From an uncultured Pelagibacteraceae bacterium (GTDB lineage: Bacteria > Pseudomonadota > Alphaproteobacteria > Pelagibacterales > Pelagibacteraceae), in NCBI GenBank assembly GCA_902605605.1, contig CACLDI010000002.1, positions 16,001 through 64,265 of the forward strand: a stretch of DNA of 48,265 nt. The letters are read 5' to 3'. Below, piece by piece: positions 26,083 through 34,415 of the stretch (position 1 is the first letter of the stretch; the number at the start of each line of letters is the position of its first letter). The notes under the pieces are model-generated. The model ran no database searches. It was given only the letters and a program-made list of their open reading frames with translations, and was not told where the DNA came from. A program made the translations under genes and the position numbers.

Positions 26083-27426
26083 ATGCCAGACCCGTTAATC
26101 ATCAATGATAAAATAGGTAAATTCAATAAGATTATTTCAGTAAGTGGCGACAAAAGTATAAGCATAAGGTGGGTTCTTCTCTCTTCTTTAGCAAATGGAG
26201 CATCCAATGCAAAACAATTATTATTATCAGAAGATGTATTGGCAGCCATAAGAGCTGTTAAAATCTTAGGAATAAAATCTAAAATTACTAAAAAAGTAGT
26301 CACGATTTATGGGAAAGGTATTAAAGGATATAATTACAAAAAAAATATTACAATAGATGCTAAGAACTCAGGGACTTTAGGTAGACTTATTCTTGGTCTA
26401 CTAATCAATACCACATATCCAATCAAAATAATTGGCGATAAAAGTTTATCAAAAAGAGATTTTAGAAGAGTAACTGAGCCACTAAGTAAATTTGGAGCAC
26501 AATTTAAATTAAACAAAAATAAAAGTTTGCCTTTAACAATTTTTGGCTCACAAAAATTGAAGTCTGTTAAATATATTGAAAAAAAAGGATCTGCTCAGTG
26601 TAAAAGCTCTGTTATATTTGGAGGGATGAGAGCTAATGGCACCACAATAATTAAAGCTAAGAAATCAAGAAATCACACAGAACTTTTATGTAAACACTTA
26701 AATTTACCAATATCAGTGAAAACAAAAAAAAATTACGATGAAATCAAAATTAATAAGGTTAAAACTATATATCCATTAAATTATAATATTCCATCAGATA
26801 TTAGCTCAAGTGCTTTTTTTATTGTTTTAACAGCTCTGTCACATAATTCAGAATTGATTATTAAGAATGTGAATATTAACCCATCTAGAACCGGGATAAT
26901 TACTATTTTGAAAAAAATGGGAATTTCTATAATTTTTAAAAATCAAAAGATTTACAAAGGAGAAAAAATTGCCGACATAATGATCAAAAGTCCAAAATCA
27001 ATTAAATCAATTAATTGCCCATCGAAATTAAATAGTGGTGCTATTGATGAATTTCTTATAATATTTTTAGTAGCTGCTAAAGCTAATGGAATCTCATATT
27101 TCAAAGGTTTAGCTGAATTAAATCAGAAAGAAAGTCCTAGACTAAAATGGGCTAAAATAATCTTAACTAAAATGGGCATTAAAACTATCACCACTATAGA
27201 CTCCATAAAAATTTATGGAAATCCCGCATTAAATATAAAGAAAAAAATATTAATCAAAAATTATCTAAAAGATCATAGAGTTTTTATGACAAGTGTAATA
27301 GCAGCACTGTCTTTTGGTGGGGAATGGAATATACATGACAAAGATTCAATTAAAACATCATTTCCAAATTTTTTAAAAATAATTAATGATTTAAAAAAAA
27401 ATGTTAAAAAGAAAAAATATAATTAA
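26083..27426 (+). CDS. aroA: 3-phosphoshikimate 1-carboxyvinyltransferase (EPSP synthase)
   Basis: 447 residues. Sixth step of the shikimate pathway, phosphoenolpyruvate plus shikimate 3-phosphate. Conserved: GDKSISIRW (about 22-30, Lys-Ser-x-Ser-x-Arg), NSGTLGRL (about 95-102), GSAQCKSSVIF, PSDISSSAFF, IDEFLI and KDHRVFM. The usual L-R-V-K-E-S-D-R block reads LNQKESPR (bases about 27115-27141): the catalytic Lys, Glu and Arg are kept but the Arg and Asp between are Asn and Pro. Enzyme assignment is firm; glyphosate sensitivity class is not inferred. Overlaps cmk by 26 bases. Confidence 0.93.
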   Translation: MPDPLIINDKIGKFNKIISVSGDKSISIRWVLLSSLANGASNAKQLLLSEDVLAAIRAVKILGIKSKITKKVVTIYGKGIKGYNYKKNITIDAKNSGTLGRLILGLLINTTYPIKIIGDKSLSKRDFRRVTEPLSKFGAQFKLNKNKSLPLTIFGSQKLKSVKYIEKKGSAQCKSSVIFGGMRANGTTIIKAKKSRNHTELLCKHLNLPISVKTKKNYDEIKINKVKTIYPLNYNIPSDISSSAFFIVLTALSHNSELIIKNVNINPSRTGIITILKKMGISIIFKNQKIYKGEKIADIMIKSPKSIKSINCPSKLNSGAIDEFLIIFLVAAKANGISYFKGLAELNQKESPRLKWAKIILTKMGIKTITTIDSIKIYGNPALNIKKKILIKNYLKDHRVFMTSVIAALSFGGEWNIHDKDSIKTSFPNFLKIINDLKKNVKKKKYN

Positions 27427-28057
27427 AATAGCTATAGATTCACCAGCAGCAGCGGGTGCCGGAACACAAGCAAAATTAATTTCTAAACATTACAATTTGC
27501 TCCAACTTGATACTGGACGTATTTATAGATATGTTGCTAACATTAAAATTAGAGAACCTAAGAAATTCAATTACCAGTATTTAAAAAAAAAAATTAGTAA
27601 TTTAAAAATTTCATCATTAAATAGTAAAAAGTTACTTTCTGATAAGGTTGCAACAATTGCATCAATAATCGCTAAAGATAAAAAAATAAGGAAATTAGTT
27701 TATGCTTTTCAATTAAAATGCGCGTACAATCCCCCAAAAAAATATGCTGGGTCATGTTTAGATGGAAGGGACATCTGTTCAGTTATTATGCCAGATGCAG
27801 ATGTAAAACTATTTATAACTGCCAATTTAAAGACTAGAGTGCTTAGAAGATATAAGGAGCTAAAAGCCAAAAATAAGAATATTTCTTATCAAGATGTGCT
27901 AAAAAGTGTCAAAAAACGAGACAAAAGTGACACAAATCGAAAGATTTCTCCACTTAAAAAAACAAAGGATAGCATCTTGCTAAACACTAGCAACCTAAGT
28001 ATAAGACGTTGTTTTTTAAAAATAAAAAAAATAATAGACAGGAAAATAATTACTTAA
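27401..28057 (+). CDS. cmk: Cytidylate kinase with non-canonical P-loop
   Basis: 218 residues. Phosphorylates CMP/dCMP. The family is clear from LDTGRIYRYVAN, DGRDICSVIMPDADVKLFITA (near 123-143) and RDKSDTNRKISPL with the later DSILLNTSNL block. The P-loop that normally reads GPAASGKGT here reads SPAAAGAGT (residues 14-22; bases 27440-27466): the Walker A lysine is alanine and the first glycine is serine, with no length change. Other active-site Arg/Asp blocks look intact, so it is probably not a pseudogene. It overlaps aroA by 26 bases and rpsA by one base. aroA-cmk-rpsA order is widely conserved. Confidence 0.9.
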   Translation: MLKRKNIIKIAIDSPAAAGAGTQAKLISKHYNLLQLDTGRIYRYVANIKIREPKKFNYQYLKKKISNLKISSLNSKKLLSDKVATIASIIAKDKKIRKLVYAFQLKCAYNPPKKYAGSCLDGRDICSVIMPDADVKLFITANLKTRVLRRYKELKAKNKNISYQDVLKSVKKRDKSDTNRKISPLKKTKDSILLNTSNLSIRRCFLKIKKIIDRKIIT

Positions 28058-29784
28058 TGGAAATTTATAAAGATTTATCAAATCCAGCTTCACAAGAATT
28101 CGAAAAATTACTTAATAGCCAGCTCTCAAAAATCCAAATAGAAGAAGGGAAAATTATAGAAGGTAAAATAAACAAAATTACAGAAAAATTTGTATTTCTG
28201 TTTGTTGAGGGATTAAAATCTGAGCCTGTTCTCGATATCAATGAATTAAAGAGTATGGGCCTAGCTGAGAAGATTAAAGTTGGTGAAACAATAAAAGTTC
28301 TGCTCGAGCGTATAGAGGACAAAAATGGTGAAGTAGTAGTTTCTGCTAGTAAAGCGCATAAAATTTTTGGATGGGAAAAACTTATAGAAGCATATGAAAA
28401 AAATGAACCGATCATGGGTAAAATTACCTCTAAATGTAAAGGAGGTGCCATAGTCGAGCATATCGATACAGGTTCGCTAATGTTCTTGCCAGGCTCGCAG
28501 ATCAGCGATAAACCTTTAAAAGATATAAGTCATCTAATGAATGAGCCTCAAAAGTTTGCGGTAATAAAACTTGACCGTGTCAGGGGAAATTGTTGCGTTT
28601 CAAGAAGAGAAATCATTTCGTCTTTCAAGAAAGAGGATAAGGCTAAATTGATATCTCAGTATAAGGTCGGAGATGTAATTAAAGATGCAGTTGTTAAGGG
28701 ATTTTCAAGTTTTGGGTGCTTCTTTTCTGTAAACGGTGAACTAGATGTTTTGACTCATTTGCAAGAATTAAGTTATAGTAGAATTGATCATCCCTCTGAC
28801 ATACTAGAAATTGGAGAAAAGAGAGATCTAAAAGTAATTACTGTTGATGAAAGTAAACTTCAAATTGGTTGCTCAATCAAACAATTATACCCAGATCCAT
28901 TTGATAATATTGATAATTATAAGTTAAATACTCAATACATTGTTAAGGTTGAAAAGCTTAGCGATTTTGGTGCGTTCTGCTCTCTTGAGTCTGGATTAAC
29001 AACTCTATTACACAATTCAGAATTATCCTGGTCAAAGAAAAATACTAGTGCAAAAAAAATGCTAAAGGTTGGACAAGAGCTTCCATGTATCATAACAGAA
29101 ATTGATAAAAGCAAGCGAAGAGTAGCAATCAGCCATAGACTAACTCTAGAAAATCCATTTGAAGCATTCGAGAAACGTTTTCCTGTTGGAGAAATTGTGG
29201 AAGGTGAAATTGTTAACAAAAATGAATACTCATTATTTGTCAAAATTGAGAATTTAGATGTAGATGCTTTTCTGCACTGCAATGACTTGACTTACTTAAA
29301 TAATGGAGAAGAGGAATTAGCTAAATACAATAAGGGTGATAAAATTAAGGTAATGGTTCTAGAGATAAAATCTTCAGAACAGAAAATTAGAGTTGGCTTA
29401 AGACAAACTCAAGCAGATCCTTTTGATTTCTTTAAAGATAAAACCAAAAATCAAACTATTACTTGTAAAGTAGTAAGAACTGACAATAACGGCTTAATCG
29501 TCAGACCTGAGGGTTGCGAAATGGACTTTCAAATTAAAAAATCTGCAATTGCTATCAATGCAGCAGATGCTCGGCCGTCACGATGGACAGGTGGAGAGAA
29601 ACTAGATGTCGCAATAAGTGATATAGATTTCAAAAAACGAAAAGTTGTACTAAGTATCAAACTTTTGGAGATAATGGACCGAGATGCTGCGTTAAAAAAT
29701 TATGGGAGTGAAGCAAGTGGGAAGAATTTACCATTCAGTTCATTATCCGAAGATTTATTAAAGAAAAAAGAAGAAGATAAATAA
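28057..29784 (+). CDS. rpsA: 30S ribosomal protein S1
   Basis: 575 residues from ATG 28057, which overlaps the cmk stop as TAATG; an in-frame ATG 16 codons upstream (28009) lies inside cmk and codes for residues unlike S1. Six S1/OB-type repeats are visible in order (about 23-90, 108-170, 190-260, 277-345, 364-430, 450-520), with GDVIKDAVVKGFSSFGCFF and TQYIVKVEKLSDFGAF as typical repeat starts and PDPFD linkers. S1 unfolds mRNA leaders and docks mRNA on the 30S subunit. Its codon use and GC are visibly higher than neighbours in parts (about 50% GC at 28441-28500), consistent with high expression. Confidence 0.95.
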   Translation: MEIYKDLSNPASQEFEKLLNSQLSKIQIEEGKIIEGKINKITEKFVFLFVEGLKSEPVLDINELKSMGLAEKIKVGETIKVLLERIEDKNGEVVVSASKAHKIFGWEKLIEAYEKNEPIMGKITSKCKGGAIVEHIDTGSLMFLPGSQISDKPLKDISHLMNEPQKFAVIKLDRVRGNCCVSRREIISSFKKEDKAKLISQYKVGDVIKDAVVKGFSSFGCFFSVNGELDVLTHLQELSYSRIDHPSDILEIGEKRDLKVITVDESKLQIGCSIKQLYPDPFDNIDNYKLNTQYIVKVEKLSDFGAFCSLESGLTTLLHNSELSWSKKNTSAKKMLKVGQELPCIITEIDKSKRRVAISHRLTLENPFEAFEKRFPVGEIVEGEIVNKNEYSLFVKIENLDVDAFLHCNDLTYLNNGEEELAKYNKGDKIKVMVLEIKSSEQKIRVGLRQTQADPFDFFKDKTKNQTITCKVVRTDNNGLIVRPEGCEMDFQIKKSAIAINAADARPSRWTGGEKLDVAISDIDFKKRKVVLSIKLLEIMDRDAALKNYGSEASGKNLPFSSLSEDLLKKKEEDK

Positions 29785-29801
29785 ATTAAACTTAGTAAAA
29801 A

Positions 29802-30092
29802 TTGGCAATAGTAAAATCAAAACTTCTTAAACAACTTAAACAGTCATATCCGAACTTCACTCTTAAAGATCTTACGACATTAGTTGAAATTGTAATAAAA
29901 GAAATTAAGAGAGCTCTTAGACGAGGAGATGGAGTAGAATTACGCAATTTTGGCACCTGGCGAGTAAGAATTCAAAAAGCCTCTATTAGACGCAATCCTA
30001 AAACTTCAGAAAAAATCGCTGTTCCAGAAAAGAAGGTAATACATTGGAAGATGAGCAAAGATATGTTTAAAAAGATAAATAATGAAGAATAA
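29802..30092 (+). CDS. ihfB: Integration host factor beta / HU-type DNA-bending protein
   Basis: 96 residues, starting at TTG 29802 (no nearby ATG gives the N-terminus). The HU/IHF fold is clear: helical N-terminus, then RGDGVELRNFGTWRVR (about 41-56) and the DNA-intercalating arm RRNPKTSEKIAVPEK (about 62-76, with Arg-Asn-Pro). Follows rpsA as ihfB does in many proteobacteria, supporting the beta subunit. Bends DNA in transcription, replication and recombination. Overlaps pyrF by 11 bases. Confidence 0.9.
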   Translation: MAIVKSKLLKQLKQSYPNFTLKDLTTLVEIVIKEIKRALRRGDGVELRNFGTWRVRIQKASIRRNPKTSEKIAVPEKKVIHWKMSKDMFKKINNEE

Positions 30093-30768
30093 AACTATAT
30101 TTGTTGCGTGTGATACATCTGATTTAAAGCAAGTAAAAAAAATAATTAAACATACCAAAACTAACAAGCTAAAAATCATACCAAAATTTGGACTACAATT
30201 TTTTTATTCTAAAAATGGAAGAAGATTTTTAGAAAACTTTAAATCTGAATTTTTTCTTGATGTAAAATTGAAAGATATTCCTAAAACTACTCTTTCAGCA
30301 TTAGATAGTTTAAAGGACTTAAAAAATTTAAGATATATTACTGTTCATGCAAGTGGTGGTTTTGAAATGCTTAAAGCTATCGCAAAAAAAGCAAAACAAA
30401 TTAATAAAAAAATTTCTGTGTTAGGAGTAAGTATTTTAACTTCTTTAAATAATAAATCTATTAAAGATATAGGTCACACTAAGACAGTTGAACAAATAGT
30501 TATAAAGCAAGCAGGTTTGATTAAAAAAAGTGGGTGTAAAGGAATAATATGTTCAGGTCATGAGGCAAATTTAATTCGAAAAAAATACAAAAATTTATTT
30601 ATTGTAACACCCGGCATAAGATTACTGGGAGATAAGTCAAATGATCAAGCAAGAGTAATGACACCTAACGACGCTTTTAAATATGCATCAGCCATTGTGA
30701 TGGGGCGTTCTTTAGTTTCAAAAAATATTAAATATAATTTAAAAAGATTAATTGATCATTTAGATTAA
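30082..30768 (+). CDS. pyrF: Orotidine 5'-phosphate decarboxylase
   Basis: 228 residues, last step of UMP synthesis. The catalytic Asp-x-Lys-x-x-Asp tetrad is present as FLDVKLKDIPKT (about 58-69), with ACDTSD near the N-terminus and VTPGIRLLGDKSNDQARVMTP (about 175-195), the phosphate-binding region. Start ATG lies inside the end of ihfB. The ihfB-pyrF-trpF arrangement is common in related alphaproteobacteria. Confidence 0.93.
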   Translation: MKNKTIFVACDTSDLKQVKKIIKHTKTNKLKIIPKFGLQFFYSKNGRRFLENFKSEFFLDVKLKDIPKTTLSALDSLKDLKNLRYITVHASGGFEMLKAIAKKAKQINKKISVLGVSILTSLNNKSIKDIGHTKTVEQIVIKQAGLIKKSGCKGIICSGHEANLIRKKYKNLFIVTPGIRLLGDKSNDQARVMTPNDAFKYASAIVMGRSLVSKNIKYNLKRLIDHLD

Positions 30769-31388
30769 TGAAAGGTAGTAAGATATGTGGGATCTCTGAT
30801 CTCACCACATTAAATTATATTATAAATCATCCCTATTCACCTAATTACATTGGCTTCATTGTAAATTTTTTACGATCACCGAGATTTGTAAAATTTAATA
30901 AATTAACAGAGTTACTAAATGAGAGTAAAAAAAATTGCAAGTTCACAGCTGTTTTGGTTAAACCAGGCCTAGATATTTTGGAAAAAATTAAAAATTTACC
31001 TTTTGATTATTATCAAATTTACGATTGTACCCCAGAAGAAATTCGATTAATTAAAAATAATTATAATAAAAAGATAATTGTAGCTCTAACAATTTCTGAT
31101 GAAAAAGATATTGAAAAATACAAAGAATTTGAAAAAATTGCAGACATACTACTGTTTGATAGTAAAGGTTACGATCAGTCAGAGTCTTTTAACCACGAAT
31201 TATTAAATAATGTAAATACATCAAAACCAATTATGATTGCTGGTGATATCAAAACAGATGATTTAATTAGATTTAAAGATAAGCCATACCTAATTGATAT
31301 AAGCGGTCATTTAGAATCAAAAAAGGGTATTAAAGACTTAAATAAAATTGATAAGTTTTTAAATACAGTACATAATATAAATTCTTAA
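30768..31388 (+). CDS. trpF: Phosphoribosylanthranilate isomerase
   Basis: 206 residues, a short TIM barrel. Third step of tryptophan synthesis. The catalytic Cys is in SKICGIS (about 4-10) and the Asp in ILLFDSKG (near residue 129-136), with IMIAGDIKTDD and LIDISGHLESKKGIKD (phosphate-site Ser and the ESxxGxKD block) toward the C-terminus. Start overlaps the pyrF stop. Residues are more divergent than usual but the catalytic pair is retained. Confidence 0.88.
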   Translation: MKGSKICGISDLTTLNYIINHPYSPNYIGFIVNFLRSPRFVKFNKLTELLNESKKNCKFTAVLVKPGLDILEKIKNLPFDYYQIYDCTPEEIRLIKNNYNKKIIVALTISDEKDIEKYKEFEKIADILLFDSKGYDQSESFNHELLNNVNTSKPIMIAGDIKTDDLIRFKDKPYLIDISGHLESKKGIKDLNKIDKFLNTVHNINS

Positions 31389-31405
31389 AAAAATTAATTA
31401 AATAT

Positions 31406-32656
31406 ATGAAAATACCTCCATTTAGAGAATTAAATGCGCCGGACTCTTTAGGGTACTGGACAAATAAAAAGACAGGAGAAAAATATGGTGGGCAATATAT
31501 AAGTCCTTTATTAATTCCTAATCTCAAAAAAGTTGAGATTGGCTTTAAAAAGGCCATGAAGAATAAAAAATTTCTTGCTAATCTAGAGGAACAGCTAATC
31601 AATCATATTGGCATAATTACTCCTATATTAAGAAGTAAAGAATTAGAAAATATAGCTGGCGGAGAGAAAAAAGTTGGAAAAATTTTTTTAAAAAGAACTG
31701 ATTTACACCATGACAGTTCTCATAAACCAGTAAGTGCATTCAGTTCTGTCTATTTTGCAAAACACATCCTTAAAGCAAAAAAGATTATTACAGAAACTGG
31801 GGCTTCGATGAACGCTAGAGCTGTAGCATCAGCATGTGCAAAATTAAATTTAGAGTGCGAAGTTCATATTGGTGCTTTAGATGCTGAAAAAGTAAGTTTA
31901 AATAAAGATATTACAGAATTGTATGGAGCAAAAATAATTGAGTGCCATGATTCAACAAAAACATTATTGCCTGCCATGGCATCAGCTCTTCGTAGCTGGC
32001 AGAGCGACCCATCTGCAATGTATGTTGTAGGAAGTTGTTGTGGTCCTCATCCCTATCCTCTTATGGTCAGAACTTTTGCCAGCATAATTGGAAGAATTGC
32101 AAAAAAACAAATGCAAGATTTAACAGGGAAATTACCTTCAACTGTGTTTGCAGTATGTGGAGGTGGGTCTAATCTCTCAGCAATTAGTTATCCATATTAT
32201 AAAGAGAAAAATGTAAATATCTTTGGAATTGAGTCTGCAGGCAAAGGAATAAGTTCAGGTGCACATGCAGCAACAATAACTGGGAAAGCTCCAATTGGAA
32301 TTTTATTAGGTGCACGATCTAATGTTTTAATGGACGAGGATGGACAAATAAATGAAAGTCACACTGAGGCCAGTGGACTTGATTTTAGTGGAACTGGTCC
32401 AGAGATTTGTTACATGGCAAGTACCGGAAAAATCAACTTTCGAGCAACTACAGATAAACAAGCACAAGAAACCTTTTTAATGATGTGTAGAAAAACTGGT
32501 ATCCTTCCAGCGATAGAAGCATGCTATGTCATTCATGCTGCAATTAAAGAAATAAAAAGAAGAAAAAATCCAAGAGAAAATCATTTAATTCATCTATGTG
32601 GCTCAGGTGAGTCTAATGTTGGTAGAATGTTAAAATATAAAAGAGAGAATGAATAA
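31406..32656 (+). CDS. trpB: Tryptophan synthase beta chain, divergent
   Basis: 416 residues, the TrpB1 length and order, between trpF and trpA. PLP-dependent condensation of indole with serine. Retained: PLP Lys107 (DSSHKPVSA), catalytic Glu130, phosphate loop CGGGSN (251-256), GPHPYP, Asp326 and Glu371. Changed: the near-invariant ETGAGQHG carboxylate loop is ETGASMNA (130-137), so the Gln and His are Met and Asn; the C-terminal SGRGDKD is CGSGESN (398-404), placing Cys at the residue that contacts the PLP ring nitrogen; the helix usually NVFRMRL is NKDITEL. Full length with no stops, so it is expressed as a functional-looking enzyme; native substrate preference is uncertain. Confidence 0.85.
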   Translation: MKIPPFRELNAPDSLGYWTNKKTGEKYGGQYISPLLIPNLKKVEIGFKKAMKNKKFLANLEEQLINHIGIITPILRSKELENIAGGEKKVGKIFLKRTDLHHDSSHKPVSAFSSVYFAKHILKAKKIITETGASMNARAVASACAKLNLECEVHIGALDAEKVSLNKDITELYGAKIIECHDSTKTLLPAMASALRSWQSDPSAMYVVGSCCGPHPYPLMVRTFASIIGRIAKKQMQDLTGKLPSTVFAVCGGGSNLSAISYPYYKEKNVNIFGIESAGKGISSGAHAATITGKAPIGILLGARSNVLMDEDGQINESHTEASGLDFSGTGPEICYMASTGKINFRATTDKQAQETFLMMCRKTGILPAIEACYVIHAAIKEIKRRKNPRENHLIHLCGSGESNVGRMLKYKRENE

Positions 32657-33470
32657 AACTTTTCAAAAAGTATTTGCAAAAGCAAAATTAGAAAATAGGT
32701 CTTGTTTTGTTGCTTTTGTTACAGGTATGGATCCAGACTATGAAAGTTCAAAACAAATTTTAATAGAGTTATCAAAGACCTGCGATGTAATTGAAATTGG
32801 AATAAGTTTTAATACCTCAACTTCGGATAGTTCAATTATAATGAGTGCAAATGATAGGGCTATAAAATCAGGAGCAAAAACTAAAAAAATTTTTCAGCTT
32901 ATCAAAGAGGTAAAAAAAGAAATCATTAGTGATACTGCATTTGTAACTATGGGATATTTAAACCAAATACATGTTTATGGAATTAATAAATATATAAATG
33001 ATTGTAAAAAAAGTGGTGTCGATGGATGTATAGTAGTTGATAGTAATAATGAGGCACCTGAAGATGATAAGATTTTTAAAGGACTAACTAAAAATCACAT
33101 GGCTTTTATTAAATTAATTGCTCCAACCAATGATAGTAATTATATTAAAGAAAGTTTAAAAAAAAGTTCTTCTTGGTTATATATAGTTTCATATGCTGGG
33201 GTGACTGGATCTAAAAAAGTAAACATTAATAATGTAAAAAAGTTAGCAAAAATGATTAGGAAACAATCAAAAATTCCCATTGGAGTAGGATTCGGAATTA
33301 AGAGTTATAGTGACGTCAAAAAAGTCTCAAAACTTGCAGATTTAGTTGTTTGTGGAAGCTCTATTGTTGAAAAAGTTAAAGAAGGTAGCGAAAAAGGTTT
33401 ATCAAACATAAAATTAGCACAATTTGTTGGAAGATATGTTAAGAAACTATCTCAAGGAGTGAAACATTGA
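32649..33470 (+). CDS. trpA: Tryptophan synthase alpha chain, divergent
   Basis: 273 residues. Cleaves indole-glycerol phosphate to indole. Catalytic Glu49 (CDVIEIG) and Asp60 (STSD) fall at exactly the Salmonella numbers. The connecting loop, normally PFSDPLADGP, reads SFNTSTSDSS (53-62), losing Asp56 and Pro57, which contact TrpB in the closed complex. Phosphate-site elements IVSYAGVTG (about 177-185), GVGFGIKS and VVCGSSIV remain. ATG starts 8 bases inside trpB, translational coupling typical for the pair; overlaps accD by 4 bases. Confidence 0.88.
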   Translation: MNKTFQKVFAKAKLENRSCFVAFVTGMDPDYESSKQILIELSKTCDVIEIGISFNTSTSDSSIIMSANDRAIKSGAKTKKIFQLIKEVKKEIISDTAFVTMGYLNQIHVYGINKYINDCKKSGVDGCIVVDSNNEAPEDDKIFKGLTKNHMAFIKLIAPTNDSNYIKESLKKSSSWLYIVSYAGVTGSKKVNINNVKKLAKMIRKQSKIPIGVGFGIKSYSDVKKVSKLADLVVCGSSIVEKVKEGSEKGLSNIKLAQFVGRYVKKLSQGVKH

Positions 33471-34396
33471 ACTGGATTACAAAAATTCTTAAAGCATCTG
33501 AAAAAATTAAAACTGTTATACGTGATAGGGTAACAGCAAAAGATCTTGCTGCAAGTCCATGGACTAGTTGTACCTGTATGTCGGGACCTATCCTAAAAAA
33601 AGATTTAAAAGCAAATTTATTTGTTTGTGCTTCTTGCCAAAAGCACCACAGAATCTCACCTAAAGATAGGTTTTCGATATTATTTTCAAATAATTATGAA
33701 ATTATAAAAACGCCATTGCCAAAAGATGACATTTTAGGATTTGTCGATACGAAGTCGTACAAAGAAAGGCTTAAGAATGCCAGAAAAAATACTGGACTAG
33801 ATTGTAGTATGGTTGTTGCAACTGGTGCAATTAATAAAATTAATATCACAGCGATAGCTTCCGAATTTGGTTTTTTGGGCGCCTCAGTAGCCAGTGCAGA
33901 AGGTGAAGCTTTTTTAGCTGCAACGCAACATGCTATAGAAAATAAAAACCCATTAGTGGTATTCACGGCGGGTGGAGGAATGAGAATGCAAGAAGGACTT
34001 ATCTCATTAAGTCAAATGCCCCGGACGACGTTGGCAATAAACGAGTTAAAAGCGAATAATTTACCATACATTGTAGTATTAACTGATCCCACCGCCGGGG
34101 GTATCACTGCATCATATGCTATGTTGGGAGATTTGCACTTAGCCGAACCTGGTGCGACCGTCGCGTTTGCCGGTAGAAGAGTAATAGAAGGGACTGTAAA
34201 CGAAGCCTTACCTGAGGGATTTCAAGAATCTGAATACCTCAAAGATAAAGGAGCAATAGATTTAATTGTAGAAAGAAAAGATATACCCAAAACTTTAGAA
34301 ACTTTATTATCTATATTGTTAAAGAAAAAAGCTCATATGAGTTCTACAGAAGATAAAACAACAGAACTTAGTATCAAAACACAACAAGCTTCTTAA
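33467..34396 (+). CDS. accD: Acetyl-CoA carboxylase carboxyltransferase subunit beta, divergent
   Basis: 309 residues. Partner of AccA. Starts MNWITKIL, like other alphaproteobacterial AccD, with a TTG start at 33467. The N-terminal zinc ribbon has Cys35-x-Cys37 and Cys54-x-x-Cys57, the first pair one residue closer than the classic C-x-x-C. The active-site block FMGGSMG is FLGASVA and the oxyanion-hole SGGARMQEG is GGGMRMQEG (about 168-176). MPRTTLAIN, TDPTAGGITASYAMLGD, EPGATVAFAGRRVIEGT follow as in the family. A 240-base stretch in this conserved half is far richer in GC than the genome (see findings). A polar 25-residue C-terminal tail is low complexity. Confidence 0.88.
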   Translation: MNWITKILKASEKIKTVIRDRVTAKDLAASPWTSCTCMSGPILKKDLKANLFVCASCQKHHRISPKDRFSILFSNNYEIIKTPLPKDDILGFVDTKSYKERLKNARKNTGLDCSMVVATGAINKINITAIASEFGFLGASVASAEGEAFLAATQHAIENKNPLVVFTAGGGMRMQEGLISLSQMPRTTLAINELKANNLPYIVVLTDPTAGGITASYAMLGDLHLAEPGATVAFAGRRVIEGTVNEALPEGFQESEYLKDKGAIDLIVERKDIPKTLETLLSILLKKKAHMSSTEDKTTELSIKTQQAS

Positions 34397-34415
34397 ATAA
34401 TAATCTAATCTAAAT

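Noticed and set aside
31406-32656. trpB pseudogene
   Set aside because: Full length, no stops, PLP lysine and other key residues kept, and normal overlap with trpA.
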